Below, piece after piece: positions 54,020-62,987 of a stretch of 64,000 nt of DNA. The stretch lies in the NCBI RefSeq assembly GCF_046348265.1, contig NZ_JAXMEO010000016.1, one strand, 5' to 3'. This stretch comes from Pelomonas sp937871895. Lineage in GTDB: Bacteria; Pseudomonadota; Gammaproteobacteria; Burkholderiales; Burkholderiaceae_C. A program made the translations under genes and the position numbers. The notes under the pieces were generated by a model, which saw nothing but the letters and a program-made list of their open reading frames with translations, made no database searches and was not told where the DNA came from. Position 1 is the first letter of the stretch; each line of letters begins with the position of its first letter.

Positions 54020-55303
54020 ATGCTAGACAGCATGGCCATCCCGCTGCGCGTTTCGCTTCACGTCCTCTCGGCTGATTCGCCGCCCCCGTCGCCCGGCCCT
54101 TGGGCCTGGTCGCGACTCTTGACGGCGCCGCACCGGCTCGCCTTCTTCACCGGCGGCGTGGGGCTGGCTCTGGTAGCCCTGTGGTGGCTGGTGGCGCTGG
54201 CGGTGCCCGTGCCCTGGGCCGTGGCGCGGCCGGTGGCGCATGGTCTGGCGATGGCGCTCGCCTTCATGCCGCCCTTCATGGTGGGCTTCATGTTCACCGC
54301 CGGGCCGCGCTGGCTGGGCGTGCAGGGGCCGGAGGCACGGGCGCTGCTCGCGCCGATGCTGATCTGGGCGGCCGGCTGGGCGCTGGCGCTGGTGGGTTTT
54401 CATGTCTCGGCTTGGCTGGCGGCGTTGGGCCTGGCCTTGGCGGCGCTGGCCTGGGCGCGCTGGCTGGGCCGCTTTGTGGCGCTGGTGATGCAGAGCGAGG
54501 TGCCAGACCAACTGCATGCCCGCGCGGTGGCCGCCGCCGGCCTGCTGGGCTTGCTGGCCATGCTGCTCGGCGCAGCCGGTGTGGGCTTGGGCTCACCCAC
54601 CTGGGGGCGAGTGGCGGTACAGCTGGCGCTCTGGGGCTTTGTGGCGCCCGTGTTTGCCGCCGTGTCGCACCGGATGATTCCGTTTTTCACGGCGGCGGTG
54701 CTGCCTGGGCTTGAGGCCTGGCGGCCCAACAGCCTGCTGGCCTTGATGCTGGGCAGCCTGGCCGTGGCCGGGGTGGTAGAGATTACCGCCACACTGGCTT
54801 GGCCGCCCGCCGTGCTGCTGGGCGCCGCCACGCTGCTGGTGCTGGCGGGCGCCGCACTGTTGGCTTTGGCGCTGCGCTGGGGCCTGGTGGGCAGCCTGCG
54901 CGGCGTGCATCTGCGCCTGCTGGCCATGCTGCACGGCGGCTTCGTATGGCTGGGCGTGGCGCTGTTGCTGGAGGGCTGGTCGGTCGGGCTGCAGGCGCTG
55001 GGTCAGGCGGGGTTGGGGCTGGCCCCCTTGCACGCACTGACGGTGGGCTATCTGGGCTGCACCTTGGTCGCCATGGCCACCCGCGTGGCCAGCGGGCACA
55101 GTGGCCGGCCGCTGGCGGTGGACGGCCCGGCCTGGGCCTTCTACCTGCTGCTGCAGGCCACGGCGCTGCTGCGCCTGGCGGCGGTGTGGGAAGGGCGCCT
55201 GCTGCTGCTGGCGGCTTTCGGCTGGGCGGTGGTGGCGGCCGCCTGGGCCTTGCGCTATGGCCGCTGGATGGGGCAGCCCCGGGCGGACGGCCGGCCGGGC
55301 TGA
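54020..55303 (+). CDS. NnrS-like haem/copper membrane protein
   Basis: A polytopic inner-membrane protein of about 427 residues with some twelve hydrophobic helices. It resembles NnrS, which is linked to nitric-oxide stress in denitrifiers. Conserved-type features include MPPFMVGFMFTAGPRWLGV near the third helix, AAVSHRMIPFFTAAVLP in the middle and LHALTVGYLGCTLVAMATRV near the end, with histidines placed to bind haem or copper. The exact start is unclear (ATG 54020 or 54032). No other nitric-oxide genes are in the window. Confidence 0.82.
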   Translation: MLDSMAIPLRVSLHVLSADSPPPSPGPWAWSRLLTAPHRLAFFTGGVGLALVALWWLVALAVPVPWAVARPVAHGLAMALAFMPPFMVGFMFTAGPRWLGVQGPEARALLAPMLIWAAGWALALVGFHVSAWLAALGLALAALAWARWLGRFVALVMQSEVPDQLHARAVAAAGLLGLLAMLLGAAGVGLGSPTWGRVAVQLALWGFVAPVFAAVSHRMIPFFTAAVLPGLEAWRPNSLLALMLGSLAVAGVVEITATLAWPPAVLLGAATLLVLAGAALLALALRWGLVGSLRGVHLRLLAMLHGGFVWLGVALLLEGWSVGLQALGQAGLGLAPLHALTVGYLGCTLVAMATRVASGHSGRPLAVDGPAWAFYLLLQATALLRLAAVWEGRLLLLAAFGWAVVAAAWALRYGRWMGQPRADGRPG

Positions 55304-55370
55304 CGTGGCCTGAGCCAAGCTGGCAGGCGCACTAGGATGGGCGCCGCTCGTCACCTTTGGGACCCCACCC

Positions 55371-57203
55371 ATGCGCCGCTCCTGCCCGCCCCATACCCTG
55401 TCGCTGCTGGCCTGCGCCCTGGCCGCCAGCGCTGCCCTGGCGCAGCAGCCTCCGGCGCCCAACAGCCTGCAGCGCGTCGAGGTCAGCGGCCGCAAGGCGG
55501 CGGTGTCCGCGTGGTTCCGGGCTGAGAGTCAGCACCTGGTCGTCTACTCAGACACTTCTGAAGACGAGGTCCGGGTGCTGCTTGATCAGCTTGAAAAGCT
55601 CGACCACCTGCTGCGCATCTACACCGTGCCGGCCGGCCAGCCCGCTGCGCCTGAGGCCAAGCTGACGCTCTACTTCCACAGCCAGCCGGCGGACGTGCGC
55701 CTGCTGCACGAGGCGCCGGTGGAGAACGCCCTTGGCCTCTACACCAGCTGTGCCGCCGGTGCGCAGGGTTTTGTGGCACATCTGGACCGCATACCTTCGC
55801 TCACGGATGCGCAGCTCGACAAGGCTGCGCTCGACCCCACCCTGTCCGCCGCCTTCGAGGCCTATGCGCGGCACTTCCTCTACAGCCACACCGACATCCG
55901 CACCCCGGCTTGGTTTATCGAGGGCTTTGCGCAGTACTTCTCCAGCGTGCGCTTCAGTGGCCAGCAGATGGTGGTGGGCCGCATGCCCACTCAGGTGGGG
56001 CGCTACCTGCACTTTCTTGACCAGGGGCGACGCTACAGCCTTGACTATGAGGACGTGCTCAAGGGCCGCATCGCGGGCAACTCGCGCAACTACGCTGGCG
56101 AGGTCGGCGTGCGCTTCGAGTTCGAGGCCAAGGCCTGGCTGTTGACGCATTACCTGCTGGCCGACGCTGACCGCCGCAAGCGCCTGAGCCGGTACCTCGG
56201 CCTGGCGGGGCGTGGCCTGCCCGAGACGGCTGCCTTTGTGCGCGCCTTCGGCATGCAGCCAAAAGACCTGGGTGACCTGCTCTGGCGTCATGGCCGCAAC
56301 GGCGTGCAGGCCATGCGCGTGGCGCCCGGAAGCCTCCCCTCGGCCCAGGTGCGCCTGCGCACGCTGCCCGAGTCCACCGGCGCTGCGCTGCTCACGGCGG
56401 CAAGCCTCAAGACCTGCCCCAGCCCCTCGCGGGGCGAGGCGCTGTTGGCGCAAGCCACATCACTTGGGGCGAAGTACCCGACGGACGACCTCGTCCGCCT
56501 CACGCTCGCCCGTGCCCAGATCGACTGGGGCAACCCCGCGCAGGCCCTGCCGCTGCTGCAAGCCACGCTGGCTGACGATGAGGCCAACCCCGAGGCCCAC
56601 CACCTGCTCGGCCTCGCCCATCTGCGCCTGGCCCAAACCTCCGGTAACGACGCTGCACGCCGCGCCCATCTGCAAGATGCCCAGCGCGCGCTGCAACGCG
56701 CTCTGGCCTTGAACCCCGCGGCCCCCGAATCCGTACTGGCGGCCCTGCTGACAGCGGTGGCGGCGTCCGATGGCCCCGTCGCGCCCGCCCTGGACGCCGC
56801 ACTCGCCACCGCACTTGCCACGCTGCGTAGCGCGCGCGACGTCGGCGCCCTGGCCCTTGCCACCGCCCAGGCCCAAGCCTACGCCGGCCGGGGCGACGAC
56901 GCCCACCGCATGCTTGACGCGCTCGCCCAGGACCTGCGCGACCCCGAGCTCGCCGCCAGTGCCCGCCAGTGGCAGGCCCAGCTCGAAGCCGGCATCAGCC
57001 GCGCCACCATCCTGGCCGACATGCGGCGCACGCCGTTGCCCGGCACGGCCCAGCGCGAGTGGACCGTGGACAAGGCCGTCGTGATGCAAGCGGTCGAGCG
57101 AGGCTTTGGCCTGGAGTCGGCCGAGACCTTCATCAAGCAGCAGGCCCAGCAGCGGGACGCCTTGCCGCCGGCACCGCCGCCGCCGCCCGCGCCGGGCGGC
57201 TAA
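55371..57203 (+). CDS. Secreted TPR protein with peptidase-like N-terminal domain
   Basis: A 610-residue exported protein (signal ALAASAALAQQ). Residues 40-290 resemble a metallopeptidase-like fold: a helix with TPAWFIEGFAQYFSSVRFSG, where one would expect H-E-x-x-H before it, but only YARHFLYSHTDIRTP is seen, so catalysis is doubtful. From about residue 340, TPR-like helices follow (ALPLLQATLADDEANPEAHH; LLGLAHLRLAQ). The C-terminus is proline-rich (PPAPPPPPAPGG). Function unknown. Follows the NnrS gene on the same strand after 67 bp. Confidence 0.78.
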   Translation: MRRSCPPHTLSLLACALAASAALAQQPPAPNSLQRVEVSGRKAAVSAWFRAESQHLVVYSDTSEDEVRVLLDQLEKLDHLLRIYTVPAGQPAAPEAKLTLYFHSQPADVRLLHEAPVENALGLYTSCAAGAQGFVAHLDRIPSLTDAQLDKAALDPTLSAAFEAYARHFLYSHTDIRTPAWFIEGFAQYFSSVRFSGQQMVVGRMPTQVGRYLHFLDQGRRYSLDYEDVLKGRIAGNSRNYAGEVGVRFEFEAKAWLLTHYLLADADRRKRLSRYLGLAGRGLPETAAFVRAFGMQPKDLGDLLWRHGRNGVQAMRVAPGSLPSAQVRLRTLPESTGAALLTAASLKTCPSPSRGEALLAQATSLGAKYPTDDLVRLTLARAQIDWGNPAQALPLLQATLADDEANPEAHHLLGLAHLRLAQTSGNDAARRAHLQDAQRALQRALALNPAAPESVLAALLTAVAASDGPVAPALDAALATALATLRSARDVGALALATAQAQAYAGRGDDAHRMLDALAQDLRDPELAASARQWQAQLEAGISRATILADMRRTPLPGTAQREWTVDKAVVMQAVERGFGLESAETFIKQQAQQRDALPPAPPPPPAPGG

Positions 57204-57320
57204 GTCTAAGGGGAGAGCGGTCTGTCCGCGCCTTTGGTCGATTCGTCGCAAACGGCGAGCGCGGGCAGGGCAGGGCGCACACACTGCAGGCACTGAATCA
57301 CCCCTGACGAGGAGCCCAGC

Positions 57321-57686
57321 ATGACCACCGCCGAACAACTCCAGCAACTGGCCGACCTGCACGCCCGTGGCGCCCTGAGCGACGACGAATTCGCCCGCGC
57401 CAAGGCGCAAGTCATCGCCGGCACCACCCCCGCCTCGGGCTACGCCAGCCGCGCTGCCGTCAACGCGGCCAATGGCTTGCAACGCATCCGCAGCGAGTCC
57501 TGGCTCGGCGGCGTCTGTGCCGGCATCGGCCGCGTCACTGGCCTCGACGCCTGGGTCTGGCGCCTGATCTTCACGCTCAGCGTGCTGCTGGCCGGCACGG
57601 GCGTGCTGCTCTATGTGCTGCTGTGGGTCTTTGTGCCTGCGGCGCCTGAGGTGCAGCGTGCGCCGATGCTGAACCACAGCCACTGA
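57321..57686 (+). CDS. SHOCT/PspC-domain membrane protein
   Basis: A 121-residue protein. Residues 1-33 are a SHOCT-like motif (QLQQLADLHARGALSDDEFA). Residues about 55-115 are a PspC domain (SWLGGVCAGIGRVTGLDAW followed by two close hydrophobic stretches to LLYVLLWVFVPA). PspC proteins take part in envelope-stress responses in the inner membrane. RBS GAGGAG before ATG 57321. It stands alone between the TPR gene and the convergent epimerase. Confidence 0.9.
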   Translation: MTTAEQLQQLADLHARGALSDDEFARAKAQVIAGTTPASGYASRAAVNAANGLQRIRSESWLGGVCAGIGRVTGLDAWVWRLIFTLSVLLAGTGVLLYVLLWVFVPAAPEVQRAPMLNHSH

Positions 57687-57699
57687 AGCCGTTGGGGTC

Positions 57700-58626
57700 T
57701 TACAGACCCCAGGCCAGAGCATCCCGCTCGTCAATGAGCAGGGTGCTCTCGGCCGTCACAAAGGCCGTGCCGCGGATGGTGGGCAGGATGCGGTCACCGT
57801 CCTGCTCGTAACGGCCCTCAAACACACTGCCGATCACGCTGGCCTGGCGCCAGAGCTGGCCCGGCGCCAGCTCCCCGCGCGCCGCCAGACAGGCCAGCTT
57901 GGCGCTGGTGCCGGTGCCGCAGGGCGAGCGGTCATACGCGCCGCCGGGGCAGAGGACGAAGTTGCGGGCGTCATGGACAGGATCCGGGCCCACCAGCTCG
58001 ATGTGGTCAATCTCCGCCCCGCCTTCGCCCCGCAGCCCCTGGGCGTGCAGCGCGTCCTTCAAAGCCTGCGCGTAGGCGGTGAGGGCGCTGGTGCGCTGCG
58101 GCTCCAGTGCCTGCCCGTGGTCGCTGCACAAGAAGAACCAGTTGCCACCCCAGGCGATGTCGCCCGTCACCACTTGACCCGTCGGCAGCGTGACCGGCAC
58201 GTCCGCCGCAAAGCGGTAAGCCGGCACATTGCGCACGCTCACCGAGCCGTCCTCATGCAGTGTGGCGCGCACCGTGCCCACGGGCGTCTCGATGCCATGC
58301 TCGCCCGGCGCGATGCGGCCCAGGTGGGCCAGCGTCACGACGAGCCCGATGGTGCCGTGGCCGCACATGCCCAAGCCGCCCACGTTGTTGAAGAAGATCA
58401 CGCCCGCCGCATTGGCCGGGTCCTGCGGCGGCAGCAGCAACGCGCCCACCAACACGTCGTTCCCGCGCGGCTCCAGCATCACGGCGCGGCGCCAGTGGTC
58501 GTGCTCCGTGACGAGGCGTTCGCGTTGTTCCTGCAATGAGCCTGGCCCGAGGTCTGGGAAGCCAGACAACACCACCCGCGTGGGCTCGCCGCCGGTGTGG
58601 GAGTCGATGACAGGGATGCGGTGCAT
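57700..58626 (-). CDS. 4-hydroxyproline epimerase (proline racemase family)
   Basis: Epimerises trans-4-hydroxy-L-proline to cis-4-hydroxy-D-proline by a two-base mechanism. In the 308-residue protein both catalytic cysteines are present: GMCGHGTIG (about residue 87) and DRSPCGTGTSA (about 234), the pair expected for the epimerase and racemase and not for the dehydratase. ATG 58626 gives the family N-terminus HRIPVIDSHTGGEPTRVV; the longer open frame upstream overlaps the divergent HigB gene and is spurious. No other hydroxyproline genes are adjacent; the D-amino-acid dehydrogenase at 36425 could act next. Confidence 0.93.
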   Translation of the reverse strand: MHRIPVIDSHTGGEPTRVVLSGFPDLGPGSLQEQRERLVTEHDHWRRAVMLEPRGNDVLVGALLLPPQDPANAAGVIFFNNVGGLGMCGHGTIGLVVTLAHLGRIAPGEHGIETPVGTVRATLHEDGSVSVRNVPAYRFAADVPVTLPTGQVVTGDIAWGGNWFFLCSDHGQALEPQRTSALTAYAQALKDALHAQGLRGEGGAEIDHIELVGPDPVHDARNFVLCPGGAYDRSPCGTGTSAKLACLAARGELAPGQLWRQASVIGSVFEGRYEQDGDRILPTIRGTAFVTAESTLLIDERDALAWGL

Positions 58627-58693
58627 GGGCGGATCTTGCCTCAGGGCATTCTCGTTCGTTTGACAGGTTCCGTGACGCGGAACAGAATCCACC

Positions 58694-58972
58694 ATGATCC
58701 ACTCGTTCAAGTGCCCGGACACTGAAGCGCTGTTCCACAGCAAGCCGGTGCGGCGGTTCAAGAACTTTGAGCGCGTGGCGCGACGCAAGCTGCTGCAACT
58801 GCACGCCGCAACGTTGCTGGAGAGTCTGCGTATTCCGCCTGGCAACCACCTGGAGGCTTTGAAGGATGACCGCAGGGGGCAGCACAGCATTCGGATCAAC
58901 GATCAGTGGCGCGTGTGCTTCATCTGGAAGAGTGACGGCGCCCACGGTGTCGAGATCGTGGACTACCACTGA
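58694..58972 (+). CDS. higB: HigB-family toxin (RelE-like mRNA interferase)
   Basis: A 92-residue RelE-fold toxin that cuts mRNA on the ribosome. Family pattern: IHSFKCPDTEALF, RRFKNFERVARRKLLQLHAA, then PPGNHLEALKDDRRGQHSIR and INDQWRVCFIWKSDGAHGVE with the terminal DYH. The toxin gene precedes the antitoxin, as is usual for higBA, with 10 bp between. ATG 58694 lies 67 bp from the divergent epimerase start. Confidence 0.95.
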   Translation: MIHSFKCPDTEALFHSKPVRRFKNFERVARRKLLQLHAATLLESLRIPPGNHLEALKDDRRGQHSIRINDQWRVCFIWKSDGAHGVEIVDYH

Positions 58973-58982
58973 GGAGCTGACG

Positions 58983-59288
58983 ATGGCCAAACTACTCGAC
59001 GAGATTCACCCGGGCGAGGTCCTGCTGGAGGACTTCATGAAGCCCATGGGCATCAGCGCCCGCCAGCTCGCGGCGGACATTGATGTGTCGCCGAGCCGCA
59101 TCAGTGAGCTGGTGAATGGAAACCGGCCCATCACGGCTGACACGGCGCTGCGCCTGGGCTTGTTTTTCAGAATGGAGCCGCGCTTTTGGCTGAACCTGCA
59201 ATCCGAGTACGACATGCGGATGGCGGTGCGCGAGACCGAAGCCGTCATTGCGCCGCGCATTCGGGTCTTTCAGCCGGCTCCAGCCTGA
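58983..59288 (+). CDS. higA: HigA-family antitoxin
   Basis: A 101-residue helix-turn-helix antitoxin (IHPGEVLLEDFMKPMGISAR; DVSPSRISELVNGNRPITAD; MEPRFWLNLQSEYDMRMA). It neutralises HigB and represses the operon. The start is ATG 58983, 10 bp after higB. Its last 19 bp overlap the end of the opposing antitoxin-like ORF. Confidence 0.95.
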   Translation: MAKLLDEIHPGEVLLEDFMKPMGISARQLAADIDVSPSRISELVNGNRPITADTALRLGLFFRMEPRFWLNLQSEYDMRMAVRETEAVIAPRIRVFQPAPA

Positions 59289-59470
59289 TCGCAAGCATCC
59301 GCCATGAAGGCGCTGGATGCCTTCAGGCCCGATGCAAAGAAGCCGGACCAGTCCATGGGCCTGGGCGTCAGTACCACGCTTGCGCCTTCACGGCGGATGT
59401 AGACCTCGCGCACGTTCTTGTTGAATCTGAACTCAAGCGGCAAGGTGACCGTCTGAGACCGGTTGTTCCG
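59270..59470 (-). pseudogene. VapB/VagC-like antitoxin remnant
   Basis: The C-terminal portion of an AbrB-fold antitoxin is clear: RNNRSQTVTLPLEFRF, VREVYIRREGASVVLTPRP, DWSGFF. No start codon fits the usual N-terminus, and the in-frame sequence further upstream (to 59560) bears no resemblance to the family. The VapC toxin that should follow is absent: the opposing higA ends there. It looks like a truncated leftover, possibly cut when higBA arrived. A short functional DNA-binding peptide cannot be excluded. Confidence 0.6.
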
Positions 59471-59652
59471 GCCGACGCGGGCGGTGGGGCGCCGATTGGG
59501 GGTTTTGCGGTGTTGCCCTGTATCGGAGTGTTTGGCACTGCAACTCATGTGGCAAGCCAAAGTGCCTTCCCACAGAGGAAGCTCAGGGAAGAGCCCGCCT
59601 TGGGGCCTTGGCCGTAAATTCAGGACTCTGTCCCATTGCCCAAATTCCCACC

Positions 59653-60666
59653 ATGATCCTCGCCCGCGCCCCCCTCGGCATGCACTGGCCGACGCTCGAC
59701 CCGTTCCTGTTTTGCGCCCACCATGACGACCACTACCCCAAAGGCGACGGGCGCTTTGGGCCGGCGGCGTCGTTGCAGGGGCGGCAGATGGGGAGCGACT
59801 TCAGCGCGCTGAACGGCTGGAGCATGTATCACGGGCAGCAGGTGCCGGGCTTTCCGGCGCATCCGCACCGGGGCTTTGAGACGGTGACGCTGGTGCGCAC
59901 CGGGCGCATTGACCACTCGGACTCGCTGGGCGCGGCGGCGCGGTTTGGTGGGGGCGATGTGCAGTGGCTGACGGCGGGCAGCGGCATCGTGCATGCGGAG
60001 ATGTTCCCGCTGCTGCGGGAGGACGCGGAGAACCCGCTGGAGCTGTTCCAGATCTGGCTCAACCTGCCGGCGCGCAGCAAGATGTGCAAGCCCTATTTTT
60101 CGATGCTGTGGGCGGAGAACGTGCCGCGTGGGCGTTTTGGCGCGGAAGGCGGACCAATGACCGAGGTGGTCGTCGTGGCGGGGCAGATTGCCGGCCTCAC
60201 GCCCCTGGCCCCGCCGCCGGACTCTTGGGCGAGCCAGGCGGATGCGGATGTCGGCATCTTCACCCTCAAGCTCGACCCCGGCGCCGAGTTCACGCTGCCG
60301 CCGGCCGCGGGTGCGCAGACGCTGCGGGTGGCCTACTTCTTTGCGGGCGACGCGCTGACGGCGGCCGGCCAGGCGGTGGCTGAGCCCTCGGCGCTGCAGG
60401 TGGATGCGAGCCAGCCGCTGCCGCTCACCAACCCCGGCAAGCAACCGGCCGAGCTGCTGGTGCTGCAGGGCCGGCCGATTGGCGAGCCGGTGGCGCGGCA
60501 TGGGCCCTTTGTGATGAACACCGAGGCGGAGATACGCACCGCCTTTGCCGACTACCAGCGCACCCGCTTTGGCGGCTGGCCCTGGCCGAGCGAGGCGCCG
60601 GTGCACGGCGCGGACGCGACGCGCTTTGCCCGCAAGCCGGACGGCGCGGAGGAGCGGCGAGGCTAA
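59653..60666 (+). CDS. Pirin family protein
   Basis: Bicupin protein of 337 residues. The metal site of the first cupin is present as PAHPHRGFETVTLVRTGRID (two His) and GSGIVHAEMFP (His and Glu). Pirins bind iron; some bacterial ones act as quercetinase, others as regulators, so the role here is open. It starts at ATG 59653. It stands between the antitoxin remnant and the exporter operon and seems transcribed alone. Confidence 0.9.
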   Translation: MILARAPLGMHWPTLDPFLFCAHHDDHYPKGDGRFGPAASLQGRQMGSDFSALNGWSMYHGQQVPGFPAHPHRGFETVTLVRTGRIDHSDSLGAAARFGGGDVQWLTAGSGIVHAEMFPLLREDAENPLELFQIWLNLPARSKMCKPYFSMLWAENVPRGRFGAEGGPMTEVVVVAGQIAGLTPLAPPPDSWASQADADVGIFTLKLDPGAEFTLPPAAGAQTLRVAYFFAGDALTAAGQAVAEPSALQVDASQPLPLTNPGKQPAELLVLQGRPIGEPVARHGPFVMNTEAEIRTAFADYQRTRFGGWPWPSEAPVHGADATRFARKPDGAEERRG

Positions 60667-60810
60667 GTCCACCGCCGTTCACGCCAGTCGGCGCCCACTC
60701 GTCGCCGGATCTGCCCACTCATCGCGGCCCCGCTTGTTCTGTCGCGGGGCGTCGATACCATCCGTCGCCATTCGTCGTGCCCGAGCCGGCGCCCAATTTC
60801 CAGACCTTGA

Positions 60811-62073
60811 GTGAGGCCCATCATCGACCCGCAACTCGTCAATCAGCTCCGTATCGACAAGGATCTCCGCGAGGACGCGGGCGGTGGGGGCGTCCCGAAG
60901 TGGGTGTGGGCCGGCGTGGGTGTGCTGGCCATCGCCCTGGCTGGCGCCGGCGGCTGGTGGTGGATGAGCCACCGCCCGGTGCCCGTCAAGACCGTGATGG
61001 CCACCGCCAGCAGCGCGGGCCGCGCCGGCAGCGCGGTGCTGCAGGCCACCGGCTACGTGACGGCCAAGCGCCAGGCCACGGTGGCCACCCAGATCACCGG
61101 CACGCTGACCCAGGTGCTGATCGAGGAGGGCGACGTGGTCAAGCCCGGCCAGGTGATGGCCCGGCTGGACGACACGGCGCTGCGCGCCACGCTGAACGCC
61201 GCCCAGGCCCAGACCGAGGTGACCGCCGCCAATGTGAACCAGCTGCAGGCGCAGCTGGCCCAGGTGGAGGCCGACGCCAAGCGCACCGCCGAGCTGGCCG
61301 CCCAGGGCGTGGTGAGCAAGCAGGTGGCCGAGCAGTCGCGCACCAGCGTGACCACGCTGAAAGCGCAGCTGGAGTCGGCCCGCAAGCAGGCCGAGGCCAG
61401 CAAGGCCCAACTGGCGCAGGCCAAGGTCAACTTTGACTTCACCGTGGTGCGCGCGCCCTTTGGTGGCGTCATCACCGCCAAGGCAGCCCAGGTGGGCGAA
61501 ATCATCTCGCCGCTGTCGGCCGGTGGCGGCTTCACCCGCACGGGGGTGGGCACCATCGTGGACATGGATTCGCTGGAGGTCGAGGTGGACGTCAACGAGT
61601 CCTACATCGCCCAGGTGCAGCCGGGCATGCCGGTCGAATCGGTGCTGCAGGCCTACCCGGACTGGCGCATCCCCTCGCACGTCATCGCCGTGATCCCCAC
61701 GGCTGACCGCGGCAAGGCCACCGTCAAGGTGCGCGTGGGCCTGGACCAGAAGGACGCGCGCATCGTGCCCAATATGGGCGTGCGCGTGGCCTTCCTGCAG
61801 AAGCAGGACAAGGCTGGCGCCAAGCCCGATGCACCTCAGCTGCCAGCGGGCGTGCTGCTGGCGCCGTCCAGCGTCGTTGAGCGGGACGGCAAGAAGGTGG
61901 TCTACACCATCGTGGATGGCCGCGCTGCCCAGCGCGAGATCGTCACCGCCGCCCAGCCCATCGACAGCAAGACCGTCGTCACCCAAGGCCTCAAGGCCGG
62001 TGACACCGTGATCGACGCACCGCCCGAGACGCTGCGCGATGGCATGGCCGTCGTCGTCGAGAGTGGCCGCTGA
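60811..62073 (+). CDS. MacA-like periplasmic adaptor subunit
   Basis: Membrane-fusion protein of 420 residues. It has a cytoplasmic stub, an anchor helix (WVWAGVGVLAIALAGAGGWWW), a lipoyl domain split by a coiled-coil hairpin (NAAQAQTEVTAANVNQLQAQ to LESARKQAEASKAQLAQAKV), the second lipoyl half (VRAPFGGVITAKAAQVGEII) and beta-barrel domains ending in TLRDGMAVVVESGR. GTG 60811 is the start. It links the downstream ATPase and permease to an outer-membrane channel. This is an intact counterpart of the broken exporter at 9026-13291. Confidence 0.9.
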   Translation: MRPIIDPQLVNQLRIDKDLREDAGGGGVPKWVWAGVGVLAIALAGAGGWWWMSHRPVPVKTVMATASSAGRAGSAVLQATGYVTAKRQATVATQITGTLTQVLIEEGDVVKPGQVMARLDDTALRATLNAAQAQTEVTAANVNQLQAQLAQVEADAKRTAELAAQGVVSKQVAEQSRTSVTTLKAQLESARKQAEASKAQLAQAKVNFDFTVVRAPFGGVITAKAAQVGEIISPLSAGGGFTRTGVGTIVDMDSLEVEVDVNESYIAQVQPGMPVESVLQAYPDWRIPSHVIAVIPTADRGKATVKVRVGLDQKDARIVPNMGVRVAFLQKQDKAGAKPDAPQLPAGVLLAPSSVVERDGKKVVYTIVDGRAAQREIVTAAQPIDSKTVVTQGLKAGDTVIDAPPETLRDGMAVVVESGR

Positions 62074-62118
62074 ACCTTCCCTTCATCTACCTGTGTCCTG
62101 CCCAAGGAGCGCGTTCCC

Positions 62119-62814
62119 ATGAGCAACCTGATCGAAATCCGCAGCCTCTCCAAGGCCTACCAGCGCGGCAAGCAGACGGTGGAGGTGCTGCACCAGCTGG
62201 ACCTCGACGTGCCGGCCGGCGACTTCCTGGCGCTGATGGGCCCCTCGGGCTCGGGCAAGACCACGCTGCTGAACCTGCTCGGGGGCCTGGACAAGCCCAC
62301 CGGCGGCTCCATCAACGTGGGCGGCCAGCGGATTGACCAGCTCAGCGCAGGTGCCTTGGCCAAGTGGCGCGCCTCGCAGGTGGGCTACATCTTCCAGTTC
62401 TACAACCTGATGCCCATGCTGTCGGCCCAGCGCAATGTGGAGCTGCCGCTGCTGCTGACCAAGCTCTCGGCGGCCGAGCGCAAGAAGCGAGCGGGCATTG
62501 CACTGGCCCTCGTCGGCCTTGCGGACCGCGCCAGCCACAAGCCGACCGAGCTCTCAGGCGGCCAGCAGCAGCGCGTGTCCATCGCGCGGGCCATCGTGTC
62601 GGACCCGGCGCTGCTGGTTTGCGACGAACCCACCGGCGACCTGGACCGCCAGTCCGCCGAGGAAGTGCTGGCCCTCTTGGAGCTGCTCAACCGTGAGCAC
62701 GGCAAGACCATCCTGATGGTGACCCACGACCCCAAGGCCGCCACGCATGCCAAACGCGTGCTGCACCTGGACAAGGGCGCCCTGGTCAGCGATTCGGCCG
62801 CAGCCCACGCCTGA
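62119..62814 (+). CDS. MacB/LolD-like ABC transporter ATPase
   Basis: A 231-residue ATPase with Walker A GPSGSGKTTLLNLLGG, Q-loop VGYIFQFYNLMPMLSAQRNV, signature LSGGQQQRVSIARAIV, Walker B LLVCDEPTGDLD and H-loop ILMVTHDPKAATHA. It lies 45 bp after the adaptor and powers the FtsX-like permease at 62988. The stop codon (62812-62814) lies at the edge of the left arm of an inverted-repeat element (62813-62975). Confidence 0.95.
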   Translation: MSNLIEIRSLSKAYQRGKQTVEVLHQLDLDVPAGDFLALMGPSGSGKTTLLNLLGGLDKPTGGSINVGGQRIDQLSAGALAKWRASQVGYIFQFYNLMPMLSAQRNVELPLLLTKLSAAERKKRAGIALALVGLADRASHKPTELSGGQQQRVSIARAIVSDPALLVCDEPTGDLDRQSAEEVLALLELLNREHGKTILMVTHDPKAATHAKRVLHLDKGALVSDSAAAHA

Positions 62815-62975
62815 GAGGGTGAGAGGAAATCCATCATGCCCGCTCTGACTCCCCAAACCACTCCGCTCGTCGTTGCAAATGCGCGCCGTAGCCCGAGCTA
62901 CGGCTGTGCTTTGCGCCTAGATCGGAGCGCCTTGTGTAGCCCGCTCGGGCACGCCGGATTCCCTCTCACCCTCTG
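62813..62975. repeat. Short inverted-repeat (MITE/REP-like) element inside the exporter operon
   Basis: A 163-bp unit bounded by imperfect 29-bp inverted repeats (62814-62842 and 62946-62974; shared core AGAGGGTGAGAG, then AATCC and TGCCCG, about 4-5 mismatches). It encloses a perfect 8-bp hairpin GCCGTAGC-CCGA-GCTACGGC (62885-62904) that can be extended by GCAAA/TTTGC. No ORF inside. It fills the whole gap between the ATPase stop and the permease ribosome-binding site. Confidence 0.7.
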
Positions 62976-62987
62976 GGAGCCTGCATC

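Noticed and set aside
54020..55303. Denitrification or nitric-oxide locus around the NnrS-like gene
   Set aside because: Neighbours are PEP-CTERM, TPR and PspC proteins; no nitrite or nitric-oxide reductase genes are present.
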